Source: Nitrososphaeraceae archaeon
Lineage (GTDB): Archaea > Thermoproteota > Nitrososphaeria > Nitrososphaerales > Nitrososphaeraceae
DNA length: 13,312 bases
Direction: 5' to 3'
Assembly (NCBI GenBank): GCA_025936955.1
Contig: JAICSL010000020.1
Span: forward strand, 1 to 13,312
In this document: piece after piece, positions 5,093-12,249 of the stretch
Numbering within the stretch: position 1 is the stretch's first letter
Layout of the letters: every line of letters starts with the position of its first letter
Position numbers and translations under genes: made by a program
The notes under the pieces: generated by a model
The model's database searches: none
Told to the model about the DNA's origin: nothing
Seen by the model: the letters and a program-made list of their open reading frames with translations, nothing else

Positions 5093-6196
5093 CTAAAATT
5101 TATTTATTATGACCCGTAAACCATGATACTTTCCTGTAGCCGTTATTGCTTGTTTAATGTCTGTAAGAGCATATCTATGAGTTATTATTTTTGATAAATC
5201 GATTTCACCATTAGATGCAAGTCTTGCTGCTCGTTGAAGCATCTCTGGAGTCGAACTGAAACTACCAGTAATAGATATTTGATTATAGTGCAACCAGTTA
5301 GGATCTAATGAAATAAAATTATTCAGAGACATCCCAGCAAACAAATTAATTCTTGAATTCTTTACTGCTATTTTTTTTGCAAAATCGAACGCAGCAGGAT
5401 CACTGGTTGCAATTATAATTACATCGGCACCAATTCCCTCCGTACTGTCCAAATTATGTTCTCTCATGTCGCCACCACCTCCATCAACTCTATCATTGCC
5501 AAGTAATACTGTTGTATCAGCTCCCATAGATTTTGCCTTCTGTATTCTGTGTGCAATTTTGCCAATTACAATAGTTTCAGCGTTATACAGTTTTTTTGAC
5601 AATTGGAGATGAAGCAATCCTATTGGTCCGTCACCAATTATAGCCACGACTGAACTTTTTTTTTCTGCTTCTTTTGTATCAAGTCCTATATGATAAAATC
5701 CGTTCAGACAGCAAGCCAGCGGTTCAAGCAAGGCTGCCTCATCATCACTTAAATTATCAGGGACTGGTATTAATCCTCCGATTTTGATGTTTTGCTCTGG
5801 AATTCTAACATATTCTGCAAATCCCCCATTGATACTAGAACCTATTTCCTTTAGATGTATGCAAAGATTGTATTGTTTATTATTGCAATATCTGCAGTTC
5901 AAGCAAGGTATTAAAGGTGAGACGGCAACCCTTGAACCAGCTTTTAATACCATTGTTGTTCCGTCATCGATAGTAGTTACTACATCTCTGATAACTTGAC
6001 CGCAAATCTCATGTCCTAATATTATGGGCGGTACAACTTTTTTGTGACCAGTTCTAAAAACTCTTACATCATATCCACATACAGCGCATGCATTTACTCG
6101 AAGTAATGTTCCTTTTTCTTTTGTATCGTGAAGATAATTATAATTTACTTCATCGTTAGATAAATTGTAAGGACCATGAAATACTGCAGCATGCAT
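5093..6196 (-). CDS. Zinc-dependent medium-chain alcohol/polyol dehydrogenase (sorbitol/threonine dehydrogenase-like)
   Basis: A 367-residue, full-length MDR-family NAD(P)-dependent dehydrogenase. Catalytic zinc ligands are C40 (in CAVCGYD), H62-E63 (GHE) and E158 (LLEPLAC). The structural zinc is held by C98, C101, C104 and C112. The Rossmann glycine motif is GDGPIG at 188-193. A glycine-rich insertion (DGGGGD, ~residue 230) is unusual for the family. Substrate cannot be read; the closest fold relatives oxidise sorbitol, threonine and similar polyols. The start is set by a TATA box ~26 nt upstream (leaderless). It is divergent from the ebo-like genes across an 86-nt gap holding a perfect palindrome, so co-regulation with them and a role oxidising a sugar or cyclitol intermediate are likely (inference). 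Confidence 0.85.
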   Translation of the reverse strand: MHAAVFHGPYNLSNDEVNYNYLHDTKEKGTLLRVNACAVCGYDVRVFRTGHKKVVPPIILGHEICGQVIRDVVTTIDDGTTMVLKAGSRVAVSPLIPCLNCRYCNNKQYNLCIHLKEIGSSINGGFAEYVRIPEQNIKIGGLIPVPDNLSDDEAALLEPLACCLNGFYHIGLDTKEAEKKSSVVAIIGDGPIGLLHLQLSKKLYNAETIVIGKIAHRIQKAKSMGADTTVLLGNDRVDGGGGDMREHNLDSTEGIGADVIIIATSDPAAFDFAKKIAVKNSRINLFAGMSLNNFISLDPNWLHYNQISITGSFSSTPEMLQRAARLASNGEIDLSKIITHRYALTDIKQAITATGKYHGLRVIINKF

Positions 6197-6217
6197 ATTT
6201 TCCTTGTAATTAGAGAG

Positions 6218-6227
6218 GATAAATAAG
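6218..6227 (-). promoter_or_regulatory. TATA box for the zinc dehydrogenase
   Basis: Minus-strand CTTATTTATC is centred 26 nt from the ATG at 6196, giving a leaderless transcript. Confidence 0.5.
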
Positions 6228-6235
6228 TGCTAGGG

Positions 6236-6251
6236 TAATATTGCAATATTA
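6236..6251. promoter_or_regulatory. Perfect 16-bp palindrome, candidate shared operator
   Basis: TAATATTGCAATATTA is identical to its own reverse complement. It lies between the two divergent start codons (6196 and 6283), just upstream of the dehydrogenase TATA box and at or overlapping the likely TATA region of the plus-strand series (6245-6257). A dimeric regulator bound here could control both directions. Confidence 0.5.
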
Positions 6252-6282
6252 TTATTACCTATTAGGAAACAGTGTCATAATC

Positions 6283-7095
6283 TTGAGCAGATTATTCGAT
6301 CCGCATATCCATATGTATTCCCGTACGACCGATGACTATGACGCAATGTCAAGAGCCGGAATTGAGGTTATAGTTCAGCCTTCTTTTTGGCTAGGTAGCC
6401 CTAGAACTAGCGTTGGGACATTTATTGATTATTGGGAGAATATGATAACATTTGAAACAAAAAGAGCAAAAGAATATGGAATTGAACATTTTGTTTGCAT
6501 TTCTGTGAATCCAAAGGAAGCAGTAGAAAGACCATTAGCTCTTGATGCCTTAGATGCAATGACAAAATATATTGACAGAGAAAGAGTGGTTGCTATAGGA
6601 GAGATAGGTTACAATCTAATAAATAATCTGGAAGAAGAAGTATTTCTAAAACAAATGGATATAGCTATGGAAAAAAACATGCTTATGACTATTCATTTAC
6701 CTCATAACAACAAACCAGAAGGAATGAAGAGAATCGGAGAGATCTTGAATCACAAAAAATATGAAAAACTCAATAGAAAAAAGATACTAATAGATCATAA
6801 CGTCGAAGAAACTATCAAAAGTACATTAGAATTGGGAATGTGGGCTGGTCTATCAGTATATCCTTTTACAAAACTATCTCCTGAGCGTGTGATAAAGATA
6901 ATAAAAGAATATGGGACTGATCATATAATGATACATAGTGCTGCTGATTGGGGCGTATCTGACCCTCTTAGTGTTCCTCTGACTGCACGGGAAATGCGAA
7001 AATCAGGATTTAGCACAAATGATATTGAAAAAGTGACATTCTATAATGCCTATGATTTCTTCAGACAGTCTCCTAAGTTTACCTGGAATCCATAG
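6283..7095 (+). CDS. eboB: TatD-family metal-dependent hydrolase, EboB-like
   Basis: A 270-residue TatD-like amidohydrolase-fold protein. Metal-site residues are H8-x-H10 (FDPHIHMYSRTTDDY), E107 (IGEIGYN), H138 (TIHLPHN), D170-H171 (LIDHN) and D221 (SAADWG). The phrases DPHIHMxSRTTDDYxAM, PKEA, WAGLSVYPFTK, DWGxSDPLSVP and the closing FFxQSPKF are what I remember of EboB in bacterial ebo operons rather than of DNase-type TatD. I chose the TTG at 6283 because it places the first His eight residues in, as in the family. The longer frame from the TTG at 6241 would overlap the palindrome and add only YYYYLLGN-type sequence. The next gene begins 12 nt downstream, so they form one operon. The substrate is not known; it acts in the cytoplasm. 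Confidence 0.85.
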   Translation: MSRLFDPHIHMYSRTTDDYDAMSRAGIEVIVQPSFWLGSPRTSVGTFIDYWENMITFETKRAKEYGIEHFVCISVNPKEAVERPLALDALDAMTKYIDRERVVAIGEIGYNLINNLEEEVFLKQMDIAMEKNMLMTIHLPHNNKPEGMKRIGEILNHKKYEKLNRKKILIDHNVEETIKSTLELGMWAGLSVYPFTKLSPERVIKIIKEYGTDHIMIHSAADWGVSDPLSVPLTAREMRKSGFSTNDIEKVTFYNAYDFFRQSPKFTWNP

Positions 7096-7107
7096 AAAAT
7101 ATATACC

Positions 7108-7941
7108 ATGAAGCTAGCCTTCAGTACTAATGCATTTAAAAAATACTCCTTAGAAGAATCGATTAAAACAATAGCAGATATAGGATATGATGGTGTGGAG
7201 ATACTATGCGACATTCCGCATGCTTATCCTGATAATCTCGGAGAAAAAAAAATTCAATCAATTATAGACTGCGTATCAAATTGCAATATCCAAATTTCCA
7301 ATCTTAACGCCTTTACACTTTATGCTATTACAGATGTTTATCATCCATCTTGGATAGAAAATGAGAAAGAATTAAGACAATTACGAATACAACATACAAT
7401 AAATTGCATACACTTGGCAAAAAAATTACTATCAAAGAATCTTTCCACTGAACCTGGTGGTCCTATTGATAGAAATACAAATAACAATATCCACGAGCTA
7501 GAGAAATTATTCCTCGATGGATTAAATAGTGCTGCCGCTGTGGCAGAAGAAGAACGAGTAACAATCCTTGTAGAGCCAGAACCAAACCTACTGATAGAAA
7601 ATTCTAAGCAATTTTTGAATTTTATTAGAAATGTATCTTCCCCTTTTGTTAAACTTAACTTTGATATTGGACATTTTTATTGTGTTAGAGAAGATCCTGT
7701 AAAGTTGATAAATGATTTATCTGAATATATTGTACATTTTCACCTTGCTGATATTGCAGACAATAGGGTGCATAACCACCTGCTACCTGGAAAAGGATCA
7801 ATTGACTTTAGATCAGTTTTCAAAGCTATGGATGATATTGGATATGAAGGATTTGTAACTGTTGAACTTTATCCTTATCAAGACAATCCTGCATATGCAG
7901 CGGAGATGGCATATAAATATCTCAAGAGTATAATTCCTTAA
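7108..7941 (+). CDS. Sugar-phosphate isomerase/epimerase, AP-endonuclease-2-like TIM barrel (first copy)
   Basis: A 277-residue xylose-isomerase-like TIM barrel. The expected metal/substrate residues are present: E156 (LVEPEP), D186 with H189 (NFDIGH), H212 (HFHLADI) and E253 (TVELYPY). An additional conserved-looking stretch, LSTEPGGPIDR, follows strand 4, and HNHLLPGKGSIDF precedes the last strands. The sequence is clearly a different subfamily from the second barrel at 10480. It follows the TatD-like gene by 12 nt and precedes the UbiA gene, a neighbourhood in which I recall this subfamily in bacteria. The likely chemistry is keto/aldo isomerisation or epimerisation of a sugar, polyol or inositol derivative; the exact substrate cannot be seen. 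It is shorter than EboE (~400 residues) and lacks its opening motif. Confidence 0.8.
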   Translation: MKLAFSTNAFKKYSLEESIKTIADIGYDGVEILCDIPHAYPDNLGEKKIQSIIDCVSNCNIQISNLNAFTLYAITDVYHPSWIENEKELRQLRIQHTINCIHLAKKLLSKNLSTEPGGPIDRNTNNNIHELEKLFLDGLNSAAAVAEEERVTILVEPEPNLLIENSKQFLNFIRNVSSPFVKLNFDIGHFYCVREDPVKLINDLSEYIVHFHLADIADNRVHNHLLPGKGSIDFRSVFKAMDDIGYEGFVTVELYPYQDNPAYAAEMAYKYLKSIIP

Positions 7942-8026
7942 TTCGCAAGTCTTTACTCGTACACCGTTATTTAAATTGATAATAACTCTTGCGTATATAA
8001 TAAAGATTCAAGATATTTTCGTTCAG

Positions 8027-8048
8027 TTTTTTCTAATTACTTTTTTTT
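8027..8048 (+). terminator. Double T-run after the TatD/isomerase pair
   Basis: T6 (8027-8032) and T8 (8041-8048) lie ~85-105 nt after the isomerase stop and before the UbiA promoter. Transcription of the first two genes may partly end here. A CGCAAG (7944-7949)/CTTGCG (7988-7993) inverted repeat precedes them. Confidence 0.4.
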
Positions 8049-8098
8049 ATAACTGGCACCAACCATAATATTTTACATGTATTAGATTAAATTGTATC

Positions 8099-8108
8099 GA
8101 TATTAAAT
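8099..8108 (+). promoter_or_regulatory. TATA box for the UbiA prenyltransferase gene
   Basis: GATATTAAAT lies ~32 nt before the GTG at 8136. It predicts a very short or absent leader and argues that the small ATG frames at 8113 and 8119 are not transcribed. Confidence 0.45.
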
Positions 8109-8135
8109 AGGGATGAACATGGTGGTCAGGACTTT

Positions 8136-9032
8136 GTGATCAGGCAATTTTTGCTTTTAATCCGATTACCCAATTTATTCACTGTACCGACAAATATTTT
8201 AGTAGGATATTTTGCAATAATTGGATCTACTTATACTAATGCTTTAGAATTATCACTTTTAATTTTATCTTCATTAATGATGTATATATCTGGAATAGTT
8301 TTCAATGACTATTTTGATTTTGAGACAGACCTCCGAGAACGTCCGAACAGACCTCTTCCTTCTAGAAGAGTCACAAAAAAAGGGGCATTGATAATCGCTT
8401 TGATATCATTGATATCTGCTAATATCCTTGCATTAGTAGTAAGCACAGCTAGTTTTATTATCTCCATTATTTTGTCCTTTATTGTTATCTCTTATGATTT
8501 CAAACTAAAAAATACAATCCTAGGTCCACTAACAATGGGCTCTGCAAGATTTCTAAATATCATTTTAGGAGCAAGTCCTGCTCTTTTTGTAATAGCAACA
8601 TCCTATAATTTATTACTCAGAATAGTATCAGTTAGCTTGTTTTTATTTGTCTATATAATTGCAATAAGTCTACTTAGCAAAAAGGAAGTAGATGTAGAAA
8701 GTCTGCAAAAAACAAGTAAAACAGTTATAGTTTCCGTGTCAATTGTGTTTGCTATTATTTTATCAATAGTTTTTACATATTTTCTTGGGATTTTTAAAAT
8801 TGATTTATTTGTAAATTTGATATTGTTTGCAGGGATTATGGTGGCTATTTTCAGGCAAATTAATTTTGATGAGTCTTTGACTATTCAAAATGGTGTAAAA
8901 TATATGGTAATTTCAATTATAGTTCTGGACTCTATATTTCTAAGTGGCACTATAGGCTTGAAATACGGGTTATTAAGTCTCATTCTTATAGTTCCATCCA
9001 TATTATTAGCCAGAAAGCTCTATGTTACATAA
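8136..9032 (+). CDS. eboC: UbiA-superfamily membrane prenyltransferase, EboC-like
   Basis: A 298-residue polytopic membrane protein with about eight or nine hydrophobic segments. It opens RLPNLFTVPTNILVGYF, the usual UbiA first helix. The first Asp-rich motif is N57-D58-x2-D61-x3-D65, followed by ERPNRPLPSRRVT, and a basic/acidic Y120-D121-x-K123 loop. LGPLTMGSARFLNIILGAS (129-147) is the block I associate with EboC ('GPLNMGxCRxLNLLLG'). The second acidic site is E184-V-D186. UbiA enzymes transfer a prenyl diphosphate (in archaea often geranylgeranyl) to an aromatic, sugar or polyol acceptor using Mg2+. The GTG start is the only reasonable start; ATGs at 8113 and 8119 run into TGA at 8137. 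It is transcribed from its own TATA and probably continues into the next gene 53 nt away. Confidence 0.85.
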   Translation: MIRQFLLLIRLPNLFTVPTNILVGYFAIIGSTYTNALELSLLILSSLMMYISGIVFNDYFDFETDLRERPNRPLPSRRVTKKGALIIALISLISANILALVVSTASFIISIILSFIVISYDFKLKNTILGPLTMGSARFLNIILGASPALFVIATSYNLLLRIVSVSLFLFVYIIAISLLSKKEVDVESLQKTSKTVIVSVSIVFAIILSIVFTYFLGIFKIDLFVNLILFAGIMVAIFRQINFDESLTIQNGVKYMVISIIVLDSIFLSGTIGLKYGLLSLILIVPSILLARKLYVT

Positions 9033-9042
9033 TATGCACCAC

Positions 9043-9077
9043 TTTAAATACATAAGAATATGCAATAAAAAAGGTGA
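9043..9077 (+). promoter_or_regulatory. TATA box and Shine-Dalgarno sequence deciding the TTG start of the phosphodiesterase gene
   Basis: TTTAAATA (9043-9050) is a good TATA box just after the UbiA stop. AAGGTGA (9071-9077) sits 8 nt before the TTG at 9086 and fits anti-Shine-Dalgarno pairing. This is unusual for the window, where most genes look leaderless. It suggests translation from a longer polycistronic mRNA as well as an internal promoter. Confidence 0.5.
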
Positions 9078-9085
9078 ATAAATAA

Positions 9086-10447
9086 TTGGTAAAACATATT
9101 ATTGTCATTGATGTTGTCGGATTAGAATTTAATCATATCGACTCTGGCCTTGTACCAAATATTGCAAATATTGCAGCCGAAGGTGAGAGTACCAAAATGG
9201 AGCCTGTATTCCCTGCAGTTACATGCTCAGTGCAAAGCAGCCTACTGTCTGGCAAATATCCCAATCAACACGGCATAATAGCAAATGGACTTTATGATAG
9301 ATCCAATTATGTTCCTTCATTTTGGGAACAATCTAGTGCTTTAGTTCAAACTGATAGAATTTGGGATAAGGTTAAGAAACCAACAAAATCTTCCTCTTTA
9401 TCGTCTTCCTCGCCTATAAAGACAGCAGTATTATTTTGGCAATATACAATGTTTGCTAATTCAGATATTATAGTGACTCCTAGGCCTCTTCATACTGAAG
9501 AGGGTATGATAATGTGGTGTTATTCAAAACCAGTTGGATTTTATGACGGCGAATTAAAGAATAAATTTGGAGAATTTAACCTCGCAACATACTGGGGTCC
9601 ATTTGCATCCGTTAAATCAAGTGAGTGGATAACAAAGGTATCCGAGTATACTATGGAAAAAGAACGACCTACCATAATGTTTACGTATATTCCGCATATC
9701 GACTATTCAGCTCAAAGATTCGGCAAAAATAGCAGCCAGGTAAGAGATGACTTGAAGAAAGCTGATGATATGGTCGGGAATATGGTTCAAAAAACAGTCG
9801 ATTTAGGAATAAAAGATGATACCCAATTTATTGTCTTATCTGAGTATGGATTCAATGATGTACATACTGCAGTTCCACTGAATTTACGACTCAGAGATGC
9901 TGGCCTCCTTGCCATAAGGAATATTCAAGATAAGGAATACATAGATTATGAATTTAGCAATGCTTTTGCGATGGTAGATCATCAGATTGCACATATTTAT
10001 GTCAAGGAAGGTTTTGTTAATCAAGCTAAAAAAGTACTGGAAAATATCCCAGGTGTTAACAAGATATTTACCGATGACGACAAAAAGAGTTTAAGAATAG
10101 ATCACGAACGCAGTGGCGATATTATTGCAATATCAGATAGAGATAAATGGTTCAGCTATTATTGGTGGTATGATTCTGAGAAGGCACCACAATTTGCAAG
10201 AACAGTAGATATACATAGAAAACCAGGTTATGATCCCGTTGAATTGTTTTTCGATCAAAAAACAAAATCTATACCTCTTGATCCAGATTTGATAAAAGGC
10301 TCTCATGGAAGACCTCCAGATCCTGTTACTGAAGAAGGATATGCTGTGTATGTATCAAATAGGAAATCTGGTATTGTAAAAAGCGATTTGTCCGAAGCCA
10401 TAAATTGTGTAAATATAGGACAGTATATAATCGACTTGGTTGCATAA
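9086..10447 (+). CDS. eboF: Alkaline-phosphatase-superfamily nucleotide pyrophosphatase/phosphodiesterase, EboF-like
   Basis: A 453-residue protein of the NPP-like alkaline phosphatase superfamily. D9 (VIDVVG) and the nucleophile T46 (FPAVTCSVQSS) are in place, with the H62-G63 turn. D206 (PHIDYSAQRFG), H299/H303 (DHQIAHIY), H340 (DHERSGD) and H407 (GSHGR) are likely metal or substrate ligands. Compared with ordinary NPPs, the D-x3-H motif is D-x3-Q and 'SDHG' is SEYG (252-255). I remember this same pattern in EboF, so it is probably a family feature and not decay. A Ser-rich insertion (SSSLSSSSP, ~102-110) is present. It has no signal peptide and is therefore cytoplasmic. The start is TTG with an SD sequence. 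The downstream barrel gene begins 32 nt after the stop. Likely role: cleaving a phosphate, diphosphate or phosphodiester in the pathway. Confidence 0.85.
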   Translation: MVKHIIVIDVVGLEFNHIDSGLVPNIANIAAEGESTKMEPVFPAVTCSVQSSLLSGKYPNQHGIIANGLYDRSNYVPSFWEQSSALVQTDRIWDKVKKPTKSSSLSSSSPIKTAVLFWQYTMFANSDIIVTPRPLHTEEGMIMWCYSKPVGFYDGELKNKFGEFNLATYWGPFASVKSSEWITKVSEYTMEKERPTIMFTYIPHIDYSAQRFGKNSSQVRDDLKKADDMVGNMVQKTVDLGIKDDTQFIVLSEYGFNDVHTAVPLNLRLRDAGLLAIRNIQDKEYIDYEFSNAFAMVDHQIAHIYVKEGFVNQAKKVLENIPGVNKIFTDDDKKSLRIDHERSGDIIAISDRDKWFSYYWWYDSEKAPQFARTVDIHRKPGYDPVELFFDQKTKSIPLDPDLIKGSHGRPPDPVTEEGYAVYVSNRKSGIVKSDLSEAINCVNIGQYIIDLVA

Positions 10448-10479
10448 ATGGATAAAGACCAAATATAGACCGTGGTAAT

Positions 10480-11325
10480 ATGGCACTCAAGTATTCCATC
10501 ACGCTTTCTTCTTTTAAAAATATAGAGTCACTTGAACAAACATTGGAAAGGCTGCTCCAGCAGGGATATGATGCAATAGAGATGTTTGGAGAACCTGATA
10601 AAGTTGATTTGAAAAGCTTACAGCAGATATTTAATTCATTTAATATTCCAGTTTGTGGTATTACAGGAATGTGGGGTTCAATAAGTACAGAAGGGTGGAA
10701 AAGACATTTTCTCAGCTCAGAACCAAGCTTTGTTGAATCTTCCCAAAAATATGTTGAACAGTGTGTTAAGATGTGTCAATCACTAGGCGGCGAAAAATTA
10801 AATATTTGTCTTTTTGCTGATGATAATCTTGTCCCGTTGGATAGGAATCATACTATACTTTCAGATGATAAGAAAGCTCCAGTATTAGAAAAAGTTATAC
10901 CTATCCTTTCTAGATTATCCAATTTTGCTGACGATCATGGTATCCAATTGCTCTTAGAACCTCTCAACCGTTATAGTACTCCTTACTGCACGACTGCAAA
11001 AGATGCAGTTGCCATTGCTAATCAAATCAAACAAGACAATTTTGGAGTCTTACTCGATACCTTTCATATGAATATAGAAGAGGATTCATTCGAGTATGCA
11101 ATATCAGATTCAGACGGACTAATACAACACACCCATTTTGCAGATAATAATAGGAAGATGCCTGGATACGGTCACATTGACTTTCAATCTATTATCAAAA
11201 GTCTAAGTCTCATTGGATATAATCAGTATGTCAGCTTCGAACCAAACCTCTCATATGAAGACTATAGGATAGTGACCAAGAGCGGCCTAGACTTTATAAA
11301 GAGCATAGAAAATAATTTAATCTGA
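10480..11325 (+). CDS. Sugar-phosphate isomerase/epimerase, ketose 3-epimerase/hydroxypyruvate-isomerase-like TIM barrel (second copy)
   Basis: A 281-residue TIM barrel of the tagatose/psicose 3-epimerase type. Metal ligands are E160 (LLLEPLNRY), D193 with H196 (LLDTFHMNIEE), H219 (HTHFADNNR) and E254 (SFEPN). The EPLNRY, DTFHMN, HFADNNRxxPGYGHIDF and IGY blocks are characteristic of this branch, whose members move the C3 hydroxyl of ketoses or isomerise 2-keto sugars, tartronate or inosose derivatives. It is only distantly related to the barrel at 7108, so the two probably act on different intermediates rather than being a recent duplication. The ATG at 10480 follows the phosphodiesterase stop by 32 nt, in the same operon. 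No terminator-like T-run comes directly after; hairpins start at 11349. Confidence 0.8.
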   Translation: MALKYSITLSSFKNIESLEQTLERLLQQGYDAIEMFGEPDKVDLKSLQQIFNSFNIPVCGITGMWGSISTEGWKRHFLSSEPSFVESSQKYVEQCVKMCQSLGGEKLNICLFADDNLVPLDRNHTILSDDKKAPVLEKVIPILSRLSNFADDHGIQLLLEPLNRYSTPYCTTAKDAVAIANQIKQDNFGVLLDTFHMNIEEDSFEYAISDSDGLIQHTHFADNNRKMPGYGHIDFQSIIKSLSLIGYNQYVSFEPNLSYEDYRIVTKSGLDFIKSIENNLI

Positions 11326-11384
11326 CTAGATTATCAATTATTAGAATCATTTTTGTGAAAAATCGTTGCATTTGATATTCATCC

Positions 11385-11406
11385 CTCTTATGCCTGTATA
11401 TAAGAG
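11385..11406 (+). terminator. 7-bp perfect hairpin downstream of the operon
   Basis: CTCTTAT and ATAAGAG pair perfectly around an 8-nt loop, 60 nt after the second isomerase gene. It could protect the mRNA 3' end or assist termination; no long T-run follows. Confidence 0.35.
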
Positions 11407-11526
11407 AAAATGAAAATCATCTGGTGTACAAAAGAGTTTAGACTAGACATTATCACAAGTTATATCTTTTGAGAAATATGCTGTTGATTAGAGGGTGAAA
11501 TCCATATTAAAGGTATATTTGGAGTA

Positions 11527-11578
11527 AAGTCTGGGCTAAAAGTACGTGTTCTATATAAATAGAAATGACAGCAGACTT
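11527..11578. promoter_or_regulatory. Nested palindrome around a TATA-like core
   Basis: AAGTCTG and CAGACTT (outer, 7 bp) enclose TTCTAT-ataa-ATAGAA (inner, 6 bp), which contains TATATAAAT. The symmetric layout suggests either a promoter/operator or an RNA hairpin. The nearest plus-strand gene starts at 11632, ~75 nt from the core, too far for a leaderless start, so any transcript from here would carry a leader of ~50 nt. Confidence 0.4.
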
Positions 11579-11631
11579 GAGAAAGATGTTAAAATAATGG
11601 CGAATCTTGTCTAGAATGAGTTGAAAAATAT

Positions 11632-12249
11632 TTGTCGCTTCTTAAGAAAATAGTCATACCTGGAATCGCGATTCTGATAGTTGGTGGTATAATTAGCTTT
11701 TTTTTAGCTTATAATTTTTATCCTGAAAAACATGTTAATATCAATCTGAATGGTACATGTTATGAATTAGCAGGACCGGCATATCAAAAATATAAAGAAC
11801 TTGTATCCCAGAGAGATCTTGAATTTTTGAAGCTCAAGATAGGTGCAGTTCAACCTCCAAATGCAATTTTTTCTATTATTTTTACGGGAACAAAAGGAGA
11901 AATTGCTAATTTCACAACTAAATATAGTAATGGTTTTACAATAGTCTCAAATGAAGGAATAGTACCCAATGGTACCAATGTTGATGTTGATAGGCGAATT
12001 GTTAAGGCAACTGTTACAAAATCTGAATTCCAAAGAATTGTAAATGATTTAACTATTGATGATTTTGATCCATTGAAGAAAACGGTAGGAGGTAGTATCG
12101 GACTACAGTCAACACCGAATATAACACCTGAACAAGAAATACAAATTGAGTCAAGTCTGAATCAATTAATGCATAATGGTATCTACCAGATTGTTGTTAA
12201 TAGTAAGCAAGAGCCAGGAAGTATAAAATCGTCTGAATGTCGTGGATAG
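11632..12249 (+). CDS. Membrane-anchored extracytoplasmic protein of unknown function
   Basis: The 205-residue product has a short basic N-terminus (SLLKK) and one hydrophobic helix, IVIPGIAILIVGGIISFFLAY (residues ~7-27), then a ~175-residue domain outside the membrane. There is one Cys near the anchor (GTCYELAG) and one near the end (SSECRG), which could form a disulfide. The domain alternates strands and helices (FSIIFTGTKGEIANFTTKY, then IVKATVTKSEFQRIVNDLT, DFDPL) and ends with an amphipathic helix (EQEIQIESSLNQLM). I recognise no family. TTG at 11632 is the first possible start after an in-frame TGA at 11617 and puts the basic residues just before the helix. A T6 run at 12264-12269 follows the stop. 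Confidence 0.6.
   Translation: MSLLKKIVIPGIAILIVGGIISFFLAYNFYPEKHVNINLNGTCYELAGPAYQKYKELVSQRDLEFLKLKIGAVQPPNAIFSIIFTGTKGEIANFTTKYSNGFTIVSNEGIVPNGTNVDVDRRIVKATVTKSEFQRIVNDLTIDDFDPLKKTVGGSIGLQSTPNITPEQEIQIESSLNQLMHNGIYQIVVNSKQEPGSIKSSECRG

Larger units (their letters stand above)
11326..11631. other. 306-nt intergenic stretch with hairpins and promoter-like core
   Basis: No coding region found. Visible structure: ATTTTT-gtg-AAAAAT (11349-11363), CTCTTAT-8 nt-ATAAGAG (11385-11406), and an outer AAGTCTG (11527-11533)/CAGACTT (11572-11578) pair enclosing TTCTAT-ataa-ATAGAA (11549-11564). The first may help end the upstream operon. The last encloses a TATA-like TATATAAAT. The gene at 11632 more likely uses GTTAAAATAA (11589-11598) as its TATA box. 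Confidence 0.5.

Noticed and set aside
6241..6282. Longer TatD-like protein starting at the TTG at 6241
   Set aside because: It would overlap the palindrome and TATA region and add a YYYYLLGN-type extension; the TTG at 6283 matches the family's usual N-terminus.
8113..8139. Eight-codon upstream frame overlapping the GTG start of the UbiA gene
   Set aside because: The TATA box at 8099-8108 places the transcript start near 8127-8132, downstream of this ATG, so it is probably not transcribed. The overlap is likely chance.
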